This document shows positions 8,574 to 18,436 of a stretch of DNA of 64,000 nt, one piece after another. A program made the position numbers and the translations under genes. This DNA is from Acidovorax sp. MR-S7 (lineage in GTDB: Bacteria; Pseudomonadota; Gammaproteobacteria; Burkholderiales; Burkholderiaceae_C): the NCBI RefSeq assembly GCF_000400995.2, contig NZ_DF238950.1, positions 74,100 through 138,099 on the forward strand, read 5' to 3'. A model generated the notes under the pieces. It was not told where the DNA came from and made no database searches. It saw nothing but the letters and a program-made list of their open reading frames with translations. How positions within the stretch are numbered: position 1 is the first letter of the stretch; every line of letters begins with the position of its first letter.

Positions 8574-9134
8574 ATGAGAAAACCCATGCCGGACAGCAAC
8601 CAACCATCCAGCGACAGCCTGGTGCTCGACGAGCAAGCGCTGCACAAGGCCGCCACGGCGGATCTCGACGAAGGCGCCGTGACACCGGCCTATGGCCCCC
8701 ACCGCGACGCCATCGTCAAGCTGCTCAACGACGCGCTCGCCACCGAACTGGTGTGCGTGCTGCGCTACAAGCGCCACTACTTCACCGCCGACGGCATGGA
8801 GTCTCCCGCGATCGCCGCCGAATTCCTGGTTCATGCCAACGAGGAATCGGCCCACGCCGACCTCATCGCGCAGCGCATCGTGCAGCTCGGGGGCTCGCCG
8901 GACTTCGCGCCCGCCACCCTGGAGCAGCGCAGCCACGCGGACTACGACGAGTCGTCGGACCTGCGGGCCATGGTGCGCGCCAACCTCGTGGCGGAGCGCA
9001 TCGCCGTGGAGTCGTACCGTCAGATGATCCAGCTGATCGGCGACAAGGACCCCACCACGCGGCGCATGCTCGAAGGCATCCTGGCCGACGAGGAGGAGCA
9101 CGCCGACGAACTCAAGGACTGGCTGCACCGCTGA
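8574..9134 (+). CDS. Ferritin-like (bacterioferritin/Dps-like) protein
   Basis: Four-helix diiron-type protein of 186 residues. Candidate metal ligands are the glutamate in ATELVCVLRYKRHYF, the EESAH pair in HANEESAHADLIA, the glutamates in VAERIAVESYRQM, and EEEHADELKDWL. This spacing is that of bacterioferritins and bacterioferritin-like Dps proteins. The N-terminal 40 residues are an extra, poorly conserved extension. Likely role: iron storage or peroxide-linked iron detoxification in the cytoplasm. Start may be 8574 (MRKPMPDSN) or the in-frame ATG at 8586. The neighbours suggest a general stress group. Confidence 0.85.
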   Translation: MRKPMPDSNQPSSDSLVLDEQALHKAATADLDEGAVTPAYGPHRDAIVKLLNDALATELVCVLRYKRHYFTADGMESPAIAAEFLVHANEESAHADLIAQRIVQLGGSPDFAPATLEQRSHADYDESSDLRAMVRANLVAERIAVESYRQMIQLIGDKDPTTRRMLEGILADEEEHADELKDWLHR

Positions 9135-9232
9135 TCCCACCCCGTTCCAAACTGCTCGGCCAGCGGAGGGTGCAACAGGTCGCAGCAGGTCATCCACGCA
9201 CCCGTGTTTTTTCATCCACAAAGGAAACAACC

Positions 9233-9547
9233 ATGAAATACGCACGTGCCATCGCTTTTGCCATGCTCGCAGGCGCCACGATCGTCTCCACGGGTTGCTC
9301 GGTCGCGCGCCAGCAGCAAACCGTGGGCTCGTACATGGACGACGCAGGCATCACCACCGCCGTCAAGGCCAAGATGGCCGAAGACAAGAGCGTGTCGGCC
9401 ACCTCCATCAGCGTGGAAACGCTCAACGGCACCGTGCAGCTCTCGGGCTTCGCGAAGTCGCAGACCGAGAAGGACCGCGCCGAAGCCATCGCCCGCAACA
9501 CCAAGCACGTGCGGGAAGTGCGCAACAGCATCGTGGTGCGCCCGTAA
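9233..9547 (+). CDS. BON-domain lipoprotein
   Basis: A 104-residue precursor with a lipoprotein signal peptide; the lipobox is VSTGC with Cys21. One BON domain follows (about 38-104), with DAGITTAVKAKMAEDK and the glycine-containing LNGTVQLSGFAKS hairpin. BON proteins such as OsmY are periplasmic and bind membrane surfaces during osmotic stress. The ATG at 9233 has AAGGAAA a few bases upstream, so the longer frame beginning at 8753 is not real. A strong terminator follows at 9568. Confidence 0.9.
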   Translation: MKYARAIAFAMLAGATIVSTGCSVARQQQTVGSYMDDAGITTAVKAKMAEDKSVSATSISVETLNGTVQLSGFAKSQTEKDRAEAIARNTKHVREVRNSIVVRP

Positions 9548-9567
9548 GCTGCGACGTCCGCTAACCC

Positions 9568-9605
9568 GGCCACGCCGCCCTTTTCAAAGGCCGCGTGGCC
9601 TTTTC
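9568..9605 (+). terminator. Rho-independent terminator after the BON gene
   Basis: GGCCACGC (9568-9575) pairs with GCGTGGCC (9593-9600), followed by TTTTC. It ends the run of four small stress-type genes. Confidence 0.8.
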
Positions 9606-9630
9606 ACGTCCTGCGGCAGAATCGGCGCGC

Positions 9631-10731
9631 ATGCAACTCTTCCATTGCAGCCATTGCGGCTTCGTCGTGTTCTTCGAGAGCTTCCAGTGCGTGCACTGCG
9701 GCAGCGCCCTGGCCTTCGATCCCGATGCGATGGCGATGCTGGCCCTGGAGCCCGCGGGCGGCGAAGCGGGCCGCAGCGGCCTGTGGACGCAGCGCCCTGC
9801 ACGCGCAGAGGCGCCGCAGCCGCCCGGCCGCTACTACCGCCTGTGCGGCCATCGCGGCACGCACGGTGCCTGCAACTTCACCCTGCCCTCCGATGCGGGG
9901 GACGCGCCTGACCAACTGTGCGTCTCCTGCCGGCAGACCCGCGTGCTGCCTGACCTGTCGGTGCCGGGGAACCAGCGCCGCTGGACGCAGATCGAGGCCG
10001 CCAAGCGGTGGCTCTTCTACACGCTGGCGCGCCTGGGGCTGGACCGGCTGCCCGGCGAGCAGGGGCCGGTGTACGAGTTCCTGGCCGACCTGCCCGGCGC
10101 CCCTCCCGTGATGACGGGGCATGCCCAGGGCGTGATCACGCTCAACGTGGCCGAAGCCGACGACGACGAACGCGCGCGGCGGCGCCTGGCCCTGCACGAG
10201 CCCTACCGCACGCTGCTGGGCCACCTGCGCCACGAGTGCGGCCACTACTTCTGGGATGCGCTGGTGCTGCGCGGCGGCCACTTGCAGGCCTTCCGCGACG
10301 TGTTCGGCGACGAACGTGCGGACTATGCCGAGGCCCTGCGCGCGCACTACGCACGCACGCCGCTGCAGCCCGCCGACTGGCAGGCCGGCCACGTGAGCGC
10401 CTATGCCACCGCCCACCCCTGGGAAGACTGGGCCGAGACCTGGGCCCACTACCTGCACATGGTGGACCTGCTGGAGACCGCCGCCAGCTACCAGACCGCC
10501 GTCACCGTACCCCACGCCATGGCCCCGCAGCGCCAGCAGGTGCACGACCCGTTCTCCCAGCCCCGCCCCGGCTTCGACGCCATGGTGCACGACTGGGCTC
10601 CGCTCACCCTGCTGCTCAACAGCCTGAACCGCAGCCTGGGCCAGCAGGACGCCTACCCGTTCGCTCCTTCGCCCGGCGCGCTGGCCAAGCTGCGCTTCGT
10701 GCACGAGCTCATTGCCAGCCGCACGGCATAA
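9631..10731 (+). CDS. Putative zinc-binding metallopeptidase with N-terminal zinc ribbon
   Basis: A 366-residue protein with an N-terminal zinc ribbon (CSHCG near residue 5 and CVHCG near 22), a further cysteine group around CGHRG and CVSCRQ, and a metallopeptidase-like HECGHYFWD near residue 203, which fits HExxH. A conserved EDWAETWAHYLHMVD stretch follows, a probable third-ligand region. This is the domain order of the proteins annotated as putative zinc-binding metallopeptidases; biochemical activity is not established to my knowledge. ATG 9631 is preferred to the upstream GTG at 9595 because it begins directly at the zinc ribbon and because 9595 lies inside the terminator stem. Confidence 0.83.
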   Translation: MQLFHCSHCGFVVFFESFQCVHCGSALAFDPDAMAMLALEPAGGEAGRSGLWTQRPARAEAPQPPGRYYRLCGHRGTHGACNFTLPSDAGDAPDQLCVSCRQTRVLPDLSVPGNQRRWTQIEAAKRWLFYTLARLGLDRLPGEQGPVYEFLADLPGAPPVMTGHAQGVITLNVAEADDDERARRRLALHEPYRTLLGHLRHECGHYFWDALVLRGGHLQAFRDVFGDERADYAEALRAHYARTPLQPADWQAGHVSAYATAHPWEDWAETWAHYLHMVDLLETAASYQTAVTVPHAMAPQRQQVHDPFSQPRPGFDAMVHDWAPLTLLLNSLNRSLGQQDAYPFAPSPGALAKLRFVHELIASRTA

Positions 10732-10744
10732 GAGCGCGGCCCCG

Positions 10745-11224
10745 TCAGCTCTTGGCCGCCAGCGCGCGCAGCACGGCGGGCGACACCAGCGCCTGCACGT
10801 CGCCGCCCAGCGTGTGGATCTCGCGCACGAAGCTGCTGGAGAGGTGCGCGAACTGGTCGCTGGGCATGAGGAAGACGGTTTCCACGTCGGGCATCAGGTG
10901 GCGGTTCATGCCGGCGAGCTGCCGCTCGTAGTCGAAGTCGGTCACGCTGCGCACGCCGCGCACCATGGCCTTGGCGCCGTGGGCGCGCACGAAGTCGCGC
11001 ACCAGCCCGTCGAAGCTCTCCACGCGCACCTGGGGCCACGGCCGGACCACCTCGCGCACCAGGGCCATGCGCTCGTCCAGGGTGAACATCGTCTTCTTGT
11101 GGTGGCCCACGGCCACGGCGACGATGACCTCGTCGAACAGCTGGGTGGCGCGCTGCAACAGGTCTTCGTGCCCCAGGGTGATGGGATCGAAGGTGCCGGG
11201 GTAGACGGCGATGACGTGGGGCAT
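10745..11224 (-). CDS. coaD: Phosphopantetheine adenylyltransferase
   Basis: Penultimate enzyme of coenzyme A synthesis; joins 4'-phosphopantetheine and ATP to give dephospho-CoA. The 159-residue product opens MPHVIAVYPGTFDPITLGHED, which contains the nucleotidyltransferase TxGH motif, and later RGVRSVTDFDYERQLAGMN, a CoaD signature. Length is normal. It lies downstream of rsmD on the same strand, a widespread pairing, with a dispersed repeat copy filling the gap. Confidence 0.97.
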   Translation of the reverse strand: MPHVIAVYPGTFDPITLGHEDLLQRATQLFDEVIVAVAVGHHKKTMFTLDERMALVREVVRPWPQVRVESFDGLVRDFVRAHGAKAMVRGVRSVTDFDYERQLAGMNRHLMPDVETVFLMPSDQFAHLSSSFVREIHTLGGDVQALVSPAVLRALAAKS

Positions 11225-11249
11225 AGGGGTCTCCTCTCGATTTGTATCT

Positions 11250-11295
11250 AATTTGGCCTCTGGCGCTTATCCAGCAAGCGCGGGCAGCTATTGAA
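11250..11295 (-). repeat. Dispersed palindromic repeat, copy 2 (rsmD stop)
   Basis: Same family as at 621; in minus orientation it reads AATAGCTGCCCGCGCTTGC, a short loop, then AAGCGCCAGAGGCC. Its AATAG edge supplies the rsmD stop codon (TAG, 11290-11288). Confidence 0.85.
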
Positions 11296-11842
11296 CCTGT
11301 AGCAGATGAGCGTGGACCGTGCCCGCCTTGAGGTGGCGGTGCAGCACCAGGCCGCTGTCGTCCGCGCTCCAGGCGGCGGGCGCTTCGAGGTAGATGAAGC
11401 CCCCCTCGGCCACGGCATGCCGTGCGGCCTGCAGGGCGGGGGCGAACAGCTGCGCCGCGCCGAACGGCGGGTCGAGCAGGACGAGGTGCTGGCTGCGCGG
11501 CGCGCACTGGCGCAGGGCGGCGATGCCGTCGCCGCGCTGCACGCGCACGGCGTCGGCCTTCAGGCGCCGCTGGTGCGACTGCAGCTGCGCCACCAGGCCC
11601 GGGTCCTGCTCCACCAGCAGCACCTGCGCGGCGCCGCGCGAGGCGGCCTCCAGGCCCAGCGCGCCGGTGCCCGCGAAGGCGTCCACGCAGTGCCAGCCGG
11701 TCAGGTCCTGGCCCAGCCAGTTGAACAGCGTCTCGCGCACCCGGTCGGGCGTGGGGCGTAGGCCGGGGCGGTCGGGCACGGCTAGGCGGGTGCGCTTCCA
11801 CTGGCCGCCGATGATGCGGACCTCGCCCACAGGCTTCTTCAC
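11288..11842 (-). CDS. rsmD: 16S rRNA (guanine966-N2)-methyltransferase
   Basis: SAM-dependent methyltransferase that modifies G966 of 16S rRNA. The product, about 184 residues from a GTG start at 11840-11842, reads MKKPVGEVRIIGGQWKRTRL, then the SAM loop DAFAGTGALGLEA and the catalytic DPPFG. These are the RsmD signatures. The start lies two bases past the TGA of the upstream M16 gene, implying translational coupling. The upstream extension of the open frame overlaps that peptidase and is not coding. The stop codon is contributed by a dispersed repeat. Confidence 0.94.
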   Translation of the reverse strand: MKKPVGEVRIIGGQWKRTRLAVPDRPGLRPTPDRVRETLFNWLGQDLTGWHCVDAFAGTGALGLEAASRGAAQVLLVEQDPGLVAQLQSHQRRLKADAVRVQRGDGIAALRQCAPRSQHLVLLDPPFGAAQLFAPALQAARHAVAEGGFIYLEAPAAWSADDSGLVLHRHLKAGTVHAHLLQVQ

Positions 11843-11844
11843 GG

Positions 11845-13194
11845 TCAAGGCTGGCCCCCGACCACCACGCTGGCCATGCGCCCGGGCTGCAGCTTGCGCT
11901 GGAAGGCGGCGCGGATGTCGGCCATGGTGAGGGCCTCGACGCGGTCGGTCCAGTGCTCCAGGTAGTCCAGCGGCAGGTCGTTCCAGGCGATGTTGACCAC
12001 GTTGGCCAGCAGCTTGCGATTGCTGTCGATGCGCAGCGCGAAGCCGCCGATGAGGTTGTCCTTGGCGGCGCGCAGCTCGGCCTCGGTGGGGCCTTCGGCG
12101 ACGAAGCGCGCCAGCACGTCCTGCGTGACCTGCAGGGCCTGCGCGGCCTGGTCGGGGCGCGTCTGCAGGCCGACCACGAAGGCGCCCGCGTTCAGCCCGG
12201 GCGAGAAGCCGCTGCCCACGCTGTACGAGAGGCCGCGCTTTTCTCGCACCTCGTTGGTCAGTCGCGAGGTGAAGCCGCCGCCGCCCAGGATGTGGTTGCC
12301 CACCAGCAGCGCGAGGAAGTCCGGATCGCGGCGCACGAAGCCGGGCTGGCCGACGAGCACGTGGGCCTGCGCCGATGCGAAGGGGATGCGCTGCTCGGAC
12401 GCCTGGGCCAGCGGCTGCACCTCGGGCACGGACGGCAGCGGCGTGCATTCTCCCTGGGGCAGGCGCGCGAGCAGCGTGCGCGCCAGGGCCTGGGCCTGGG
12501 CGCGGTCGAGCGCGCCGACGATGGCCACGCGCGCACGGCAGGCGCGCTGGTAGCGCGTGTGGAAGGCCTGCAGGTCTTCCACGCCGATGCGTGCCAGGGT
12601 CTCGGCCGTGGGCCGCTGGCCATAGGGATGCGTGCCGTACACGGCGGTGGAGAAAGCCTTGGAGGCGACGGTGCCGGGGCGCGTGTCGGCCTCCTTGATG
12701 CCGGCCTCCCAGCGCGCGCGCTCGCGCTGCCAGACGGGGGCGGGAAAGCTCGGCTCGCCAAGCTGGCGCGCGGCCAGGCGGGCGGCGCGCTCCAGCAGGT
12801 CGGGTTCGGTGAGCGAGCGCAGCGTGAACACGAGGCCATCGCGCTCGGCGCCGGCCTCGAAGCTGGCGCCCAGGTCGGCCCAGGCTTCGCCCAGGTCGTT
12901 CTCGTCCATAGCGGCATCGCCGGTGGCGGTGGCGCGCACGCCCTTGGCGCTCATCAGCGCGGAGGCTGCGGCCAGGCCCGCCTGCGCGGCGGGGTCGCGG
13001 CGGCTGCCGGCGTCGAAGTCGATCTGCACGTCCACCATGGGAATGGCCTTGCTTTCGACCAGCCAGACACGCGCGCCGCTGCCCTCCGTCCAGTGCTGGA
13101 TCGGCAGCAGCGCCCAGGCGCTTTGCGCATAAAAAATGGCTCCAGCGCTTACCAGTAAAGCGCGAGCAGCTATTGTTTTGAGAGTTTTCATCAT
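11845..13194 (-). CDS. M16 family peptidase, probably non-catalytic partner
   Basis: Exported pitrilysin-family protein of about 449 residues with a signal peptide (MMKTLKTIAARALLVSAGAI, cleavage near AWA). It has the two M16 half-domains but no HxxEH zinc motif at the expected place. It keeps the C-terminal EVREKRGLSYSVGSGF segment, the R/Y substrate-binding motif of the non-catalytic subunits. It therefore looks like the partner of the catalytic gene just upstream, whose TGA overlaps this ATG (TGATG). A second in-frame ATG follows at once. The signal peptide is encoded largely by a dispersed repeat (13131-13183). Confidence 0.9.
   Translation of the reverse strand: MMKTLKTIAARALLVSAGAIFYAQSAWALLPIQHWTEGSGARVWLVESKAIPMVDVQIDFDAGSRRDPAAQAGLAAASALMSAKGVRATATGDAAMDENDLGEAWADLGASFEAGAERDGLVFTLRSLTEPDLLERAARLAARQLGEPSFPAPVWQRERARWEAGIKEADTRPGTVASKAFSTAVYGTHPYGQRPTAETLARIGVEDLQAFHTRYQRACRARVAIVGALDRAQAQALARTLLARLPQGECTPLPSVPEVQPLAQASEQRIPFASAQAHVLVGQPGFVRRDPDFLALLVGNHILGGGGFTSRLTNEVREKRGLSYSVGSGFSPGLNAGAFVVGLQTRPDQAAQALQVTQDVLARFVAEGPTEAELRAAKDNLIGGFALRIDSNRKLLANVVNIAWNDLPLDYLEHWTDRVEALTMADIRAAFQRKLQPGRMASVVVGGQP
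13131..13183 (-). repeat. Dispersed palindromic repeat, copy 3 (inside M16 signal-peptide coding)
   Basis: Minus strand reads AATAGCTGCTCGCGCTTTAC, then TGGTAAGCGCTGGAGCCATTTTTT. It is read in frame and encodes the hydrophobic part of the signal peptide (IAARALLVSAGAIF). Close to the copy at 26669, which does the same in another gene. Confidence 0.88.
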
Positions 13195-14621
13195 CAGTGC
13201 ATCCGATCGCCGGCAGCGGGGGCGGCGCGTTGCGCGCCCGGCGCCACGGGCTGGGGCAGCAGGGTGGCGATGGTGAGCTGGTCGTCGCCGAAGTAGCGCG
13301 CGGCCACGGACTGCACCTGCGCGGGGGTCACGCCGCGCAGCAGCTTCAGGATGCGGTCGTCCGCGTCGAGCGGCAGGCCCTGCACCCAGTTGCTGCCGAG
13401 GTCGCTGGCCTGCGACTGCAGCGAGTCGCGCGCATAGATGGTGGAGGCAGCCCACTGCGTCTTGACGCGCGACAGCTCAGCCTCGCTCACACCTTCGCGC
13501 GCGATGCGGGCCACCTCGGCGCGCAGGGCTTCTTCCACCTGGGCGGCGGTCTTGCCCGCGGCGGGCACGCCGGTCATCAAAAACAGCGCGGGGCCGCGGC
13601 CGAACACCGAGGCCTGGCTGTCCGCGCCGTCGGCCACGCGGTCCGCGCCTTGCGTGAGCGCGCGCTCCAGCCGCGCGCCGTCGTAGCCGCTGAGCACGGC
13701 CGACAGCACCAGCAGCGCCAGGCCGTCGCGGTCGGTGTCCTGCATGGCGTCGATGCGCTCCACGCCGGGCACACGGAAGGCCAGGGCCACGTAGCTCTGC
13801 TCGGCCGGGGCCTTGAAGGCGATGCGGCGCAGGCCCTTCTGCGCGGGCTCGGTGCGCGGCTTGCGCGCGGGCACGGCGCGGTCGGGGATGGCGCCATAGG
13901 TCTTCTCGGCAAGCTGGCGGACCTGCTCGGGGTCGACGTCGCCCGCCACCACCACGACGGCGTTGCGCGGCATGTACCAGTGGCGGTGGAACTGGCGCAC
14001 ATCATCGGGCGTCATGGCGTCCAGATCGCTCATCCAGCCCACCACGGGGCGGTGGTAGGGCGAGGCGATGAAGGTGACCGCATAGAGCTGCTCGATGAGC
14101 GCGGCGCGCGGCTGGTCCTCGGTGCGCATGCGGCGCTCCTCCTTGACCACCTCGATCTCCTTCTTGAATTCCTCGTCGGGCCACTGGTTGTGGGCGAAGC
14201 GGTCGGATTCGAGCTGCATCACGTCGGCCAGCCGCTCGGCCGGGATCTGCTGGTAGTAGCCGGTGTAGTCGCGGCTGGTGAAGGCGTTCTCCTGCCCGCC
14301 CAGCGCCGCCACGCGGCGCGAGAACTCGCCCGGCGGCACGGCCTTGGAGCCCTTGAACATCATGTGCTCCAGCACGTGGGCCACGCCGGAGGTGCCGTCC
14401 ACCTCGTCCATGGAGCCCACGCGCACCCAGACCATGTGCACCGCCGTGGGCGCGCGCCGGTCGGGCTGCACGATGAGCTGCATGCCGTTCTTCAAGGTGA
14501 ACTGCTGCGCGCCCGTGGCCGTGGCGGCCTGGGGCGCGGCGGCGGGGGGGTGAAGGGGGGCGGGCTGCGCGCCCGCGTGCAGGCAGGCCGCAAGGGCCAG
14601 GAGTGAAATGGCGCGTTTCAT
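13194..14621 (-). CDS. M16 family zinc peptidase, catalytic subunit
   Basis: Exported metallopeptidase of 475 residues with a signal peptide (MKRAISLLALAACLHAGAQ). The inverted zinc motif HVLEHMMFKGS (HxxEH) lies near residue 84 and downstream acidic helices can supply the third ligand, so this member should be active. The family degrades peptides in the periplasm; the exact substrate is unknown. It forms a head-to-tail pair with the non-catalytic M16 gene, followed by rsmD and coaD. It diverges from ftsY across only 29 bp. Confidence 0.93.
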   Translation of the reverse strand: MKRAISLLALAACLHAGAQPAPLHPPAAAPQAATATGAQQFTLKNGMQLIVQPDRRAPTAVHMVWVRVGSMDEVDGTSGVAHVLEHMMFKGSKAVPPGEFSRRVAALGGQENAFTSRDYTGYYQQIPAERLADVMQLESDRFAHNQWPDEEFKKEIEVVKEERRMRTEDQPRAALIEQLYAVTFIASPYHRPVVGWMSDLDAMTPDDVRQFHRHWYMPRNAVVVVAGDVDPEQVRQLAEKTYGAIPDRAVPARKPRTEPAQKGLRRIAFKAPAEQSYVALAFRVPGVERIDAMQDTDRDGLALLVLSAVLSGYDGARLERALTQGADRVADGADSQASVFGRGPALFLMTGVPAAGKTAAQVEEALRAEVARIAREGVSEAELSRVKTQWAASTIYARDSLQSQASDLGSNWVQGLPLDADDRILKLLRGVTPAQVQSVAARYFGDDQLTIATLLPQPVAPGAQRAAPAAGDRMH

Positions 14622-14650
14622 AGAATGGCTCCGATTCTAAGAACCCGCCA

Positions 14651-15763
<1,113 letters not shown>

Positions 15764-15790
15764 CCGCCCACGCCCCACTGCGCGCAGCCC

Positions 15791-18436
15791 ATGTTCATCG
15801 AACTCGCCAAAGGCTTCGCGCTCCTGCTGGCCTTGTGCTTCCTGCACGCATTCAATGTGCGCCTGTGGCGCAGCCATCCCCTGGTGGGGCAGGCGGTTTC
15901 GGGCCTGATCTTCGGCGGCATCTGCGTGGTGGGCATGCTGGCGCCGGTGACGGTGGCGCCGGGCGTGATCATCGACGCGCGCTCGGTGGTGCTCAGCATG
16001 GCGGGCCTGTTCGGCGGGCCGCTGGTGGCGGCCATCGCGGCGGCCATGGCCATCGCCGGGCGGCTGTCGCTGGGCGGCGCCGGGGCGGCGACCAGCGTGC
16101 AGGTGATCCTGGTGTGCACGCTGGCGGGGCTGGCCTACCGCCAGGCCCGCGCACGCGGCCTGCTCGGAGTGGGGCTCGGCACGCTGGCCGTCTTCGGGTT
16201 GCTGGTGCACGCGGCGGTGCTGGCGCTGCTGCAGGCGCTGCCCGCTTCTGTGGTGCGCGAGCTCAACCAGACCGTCGCCCTCCCCTTCCTGCTCACCTTC
16301 ACCGCCGCCACCGTGGCGCTGGGCCTGCTGCTGCGCGACGCGGAGAAACGCCTGGCCACCGAGCAGACCCTGCGCGCCACGGCGGCGCGCCTGCATGCCA
16401 TCACCCAGGCCATTCCCGATTTGCTGCTGGTGATCGACGATGAAGGGCGCTGCATGGACGTGCTCTCTCCTGACGACACGCTACTGGCCGCAGAGGCGCA
16501 CGCCCCCATTGGCCAGCGCCTGCACGACGTGCTGCCCGCGACGCTGGCAGACAGCGGCCTGGCACTGATCCGCGAAGCCCTGCGCACCGGCCGCACGCTG
16601 GGCATCGAGTACGCGCTGGAGACGCGCGCGGGCCTGCGCTATTTCGAGGGCCGCGCCCAGCGCATGGATGCCACGTCCGCCGTCTTTCTGGCCCGCGACA
16701 TCACCGAGCGCAAGCAGTCCGAAAGCGCCCTGCGCGAATCGGAACTGCGCTTTCGCACGGTGCTGCGCAACATCCCCTCCATCTCGGTGCAGGGCTACCG
16801 GGCCGACGGCACCACGACCTATTGGAACCAGGCGTCCGAGCAAATTTACGGCTACACGCAGGACGAAGCGCTGGGCCGCAGCCTGCTGGAGCTGATCATC
16901 CCGCCGCCGATGCACGATGGCGTGCGCGCGGAGATGGCGCGCATGTTCGCCACCGGCGTACCCATCCCCTCGGGCGAGCTGCAGCTGCAGCGCAAGGGTG
17001 GCGCGCCGGTCCACGTCTTCTCCAGCCACGCCTTCATCCAGGTGCCCGGCCAGCCGCCGGAGATATTCTGCATCGACATCGACGTCTCCGGCCGCAAGGC
17101 CGCCGAGGAGGAGGCCCACCGCCTGGCGTTCCACGACGCGCTCACGCACCTGCCCAACCGCCGCCTGCTGGCCGAGCGGCTGCGCAAGGTGCTGGCCAGC
17201 GGCGCGCGCGCGGGCCAGACCACCGCTGTGCTGTTCGTGGACCTGGACAACTTCAAAACCCTCAACGACACCCAGGGCCACGAGGTGGGCGACCTGCTGC
17301 TGCGCCAGGCCGCCCAGCGCCTGTCCGACGCCGTGCGCGCTCAGGACACCGTGGCACGCCTGGGCGGCGACGAATTCGTCATCGTGCTGCAGCACCTGGG
17401 CACCGATGCGCACGAGGCCGCCGCCCAGGCACGCGAGCTGTGCGAGCACTTCCTGGACCGCCTGCGCCAGCCCTACGACCTGGACGGCCACGCCTACCAC
17501 GGCGCCGCCAGCATCGGGGTGACGCTGCTGGCCCACGTGCCCGACTCGGTGGACGAGGTGCTCAAGCAGGCCGACATGGCCATGTACCGCGCCAAGGACG
17601 CCGGGCGCAACACGCTGCGCTTCTTCGACCCCGACATGCAGCAGGCCGTCAACCGCCGCGCGCTGCTGGAGGCCGAGCTGCACCACGGCCTGAGCGAGGC
17701 GCAGTTCCTGCTGCTCTACCAGCCCCAGGTGGAAAGCAGCGGGCGGGTGACCGGCGCCGAGGTGCTGGTGCGCTGGCGCCACCCCGAGCAGGGCATGGTC
17801 TCGCCCGCCGAATTCATCCCGCTGGCCGAGCAGACGGGCCTGATCCTGCCGCTGGGCCGCTGGGTCATGGAGACGGCGCTGCGCCAGCAGGCCCTGTGGC
17901 GGAACGACCCGGCCCTGCGGCACCTGAACCTGGCCATCAACGTGAGCGCCCGCCAGTTCCTGCAGGAAGATTTCGTGGACCAGGTCGCCGCGCTGCTGCA
18001 GGCCACCGGCGCAGACCCGGCGCGCATCAAGCTGGAGCTGACCGAAAGCCTGCTGCTGCACAACGTGGACGGCGCCATCGCCACCATGCATGCGCTGCAG
18101 GCCCACGGCCTGGGCTTCTCGCTGGACGACTTCGGCACCGGCTATTCCTCGCTCGGCTACCTCAAGCGCCTGCCGCTCGCGCAGATCAAGATCGACCAGG
18201 GCTTCGTGCGCGACGTGCTGCAGGACCCGCGCGACGCCGCCATCGCGCGCACCATCATCGCGCTGGCCGGCAGCCTGGGGCTTCAGGTCATCGCCGAGGG
18301 CGTGGAAACCGCCGCGCACCACCAGTTCCTGCTGGAACACGGGTGCACCGCATTCCAGGGCTACCTGTTCGGGCGGCCGATGGAGCTGGCGCAGTTCGAG
18401 CAGGCCGCGCGCGCGTCGGTGCCGCAAGCGACCTAG
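15791..18436 (+). CDS. 5TMR-LYT / PAS-PAS / GGDEF-EAL c-di-GMP protein
   Basis: Membrane protein of 881 residues. The N-terminus has five or six helices resembling the LytS-type 5TMR sensor (to about 185). Two PAS-like domains follow (about 205-305 and 320-435), then GGDEF (about 450-600) with an intact LGGDEF and an RxxD inhibitory site (RAQD, five residues before), then EAL (about 620-875) with EVL in place of EAL, and [15 protein letters not shown] and KIDQGF present. Both cyclase and phosphodiesterase sites look usable. Its stop overlaps that of cutA on the opposite strand in a CTAG. Confidence 0.92.
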   Translation: MFIELAKGFALLLALCFLHAFNVRLWRSHPLVGQAVSGLIFGGICVVGMLAPVTVAPGVIIDARSVVLSMAGLFGGPLVAAIAAAMAIAGRLSLGGAGAATSVQVILVCTLAGLAYRQARARGLLGVGLGTLAVFGLLVHAAVLALLQALPASVVRELNQTVALPFLLTFTAATVALGLLLRDAEKRLATEQTLRATAARLHAITQAIPDLLLVIDDEGRCMDVLSPDDTLLAAEAHAPIGQRLHDVLPATLADSGLALIREALRTGRTLGIEYALETRAGLRYFEGRAQRMDATSAVFLARDITERKQSESALRESELRFRTVLRNIPSISVQGYRADGTTTYWNQASEQIYGYTQDEALGRSLLELIIPPPMHDGVRAEMARMFATGVPIPSGELQLQRKGGAPVHVFSSHAFIQVPGQPPEIFCIDIDVSGRKAAEEEAHRLAFHDALTHLPNRRLLAERLRKVLASGARAGQTTAVLFVDLDNFKTLNDTQGHEVGDLLLRQAAQRLSDAVRAQDTVARLGGDEFVIVLQHLGTDAHEAAAQARELCEHFLDRLRQPYDLDGHAYHGAASIGVTLLAHVPDSVDEVLKQADMAMYRAKDAGRNTLRFFDPDMQQAVNRRALLEAELHHGLSEAQFLLLYQPQVESSGRVTGAEVLVRWRHPEQGMVSPAEFIPLAEQTGLILPLGRWVMETALRQQALWRNDPALRHLNLAINVSARQFLQEDFVDQVAALLQATGADPARIKLELTESLLLHNVDGAIATMHALQAHGLGFSLDDFGTGYSSLGYLKRLPLAQIKIDQGFVRDVLQDPRDAAIARTIIALAGSLGLQVIAEGVETAAHHQFLLEHGCTAFQGYLFGRPMELAQFEQAARASVPQAT

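Noticed and set aside
9595-9630. Upstream GTG start for the zinc metallopeptidase
   Set aside because: The GTG lies within the terminator stem of the BON gene; the ATG at 9631 starts right at the zinc ribbon.
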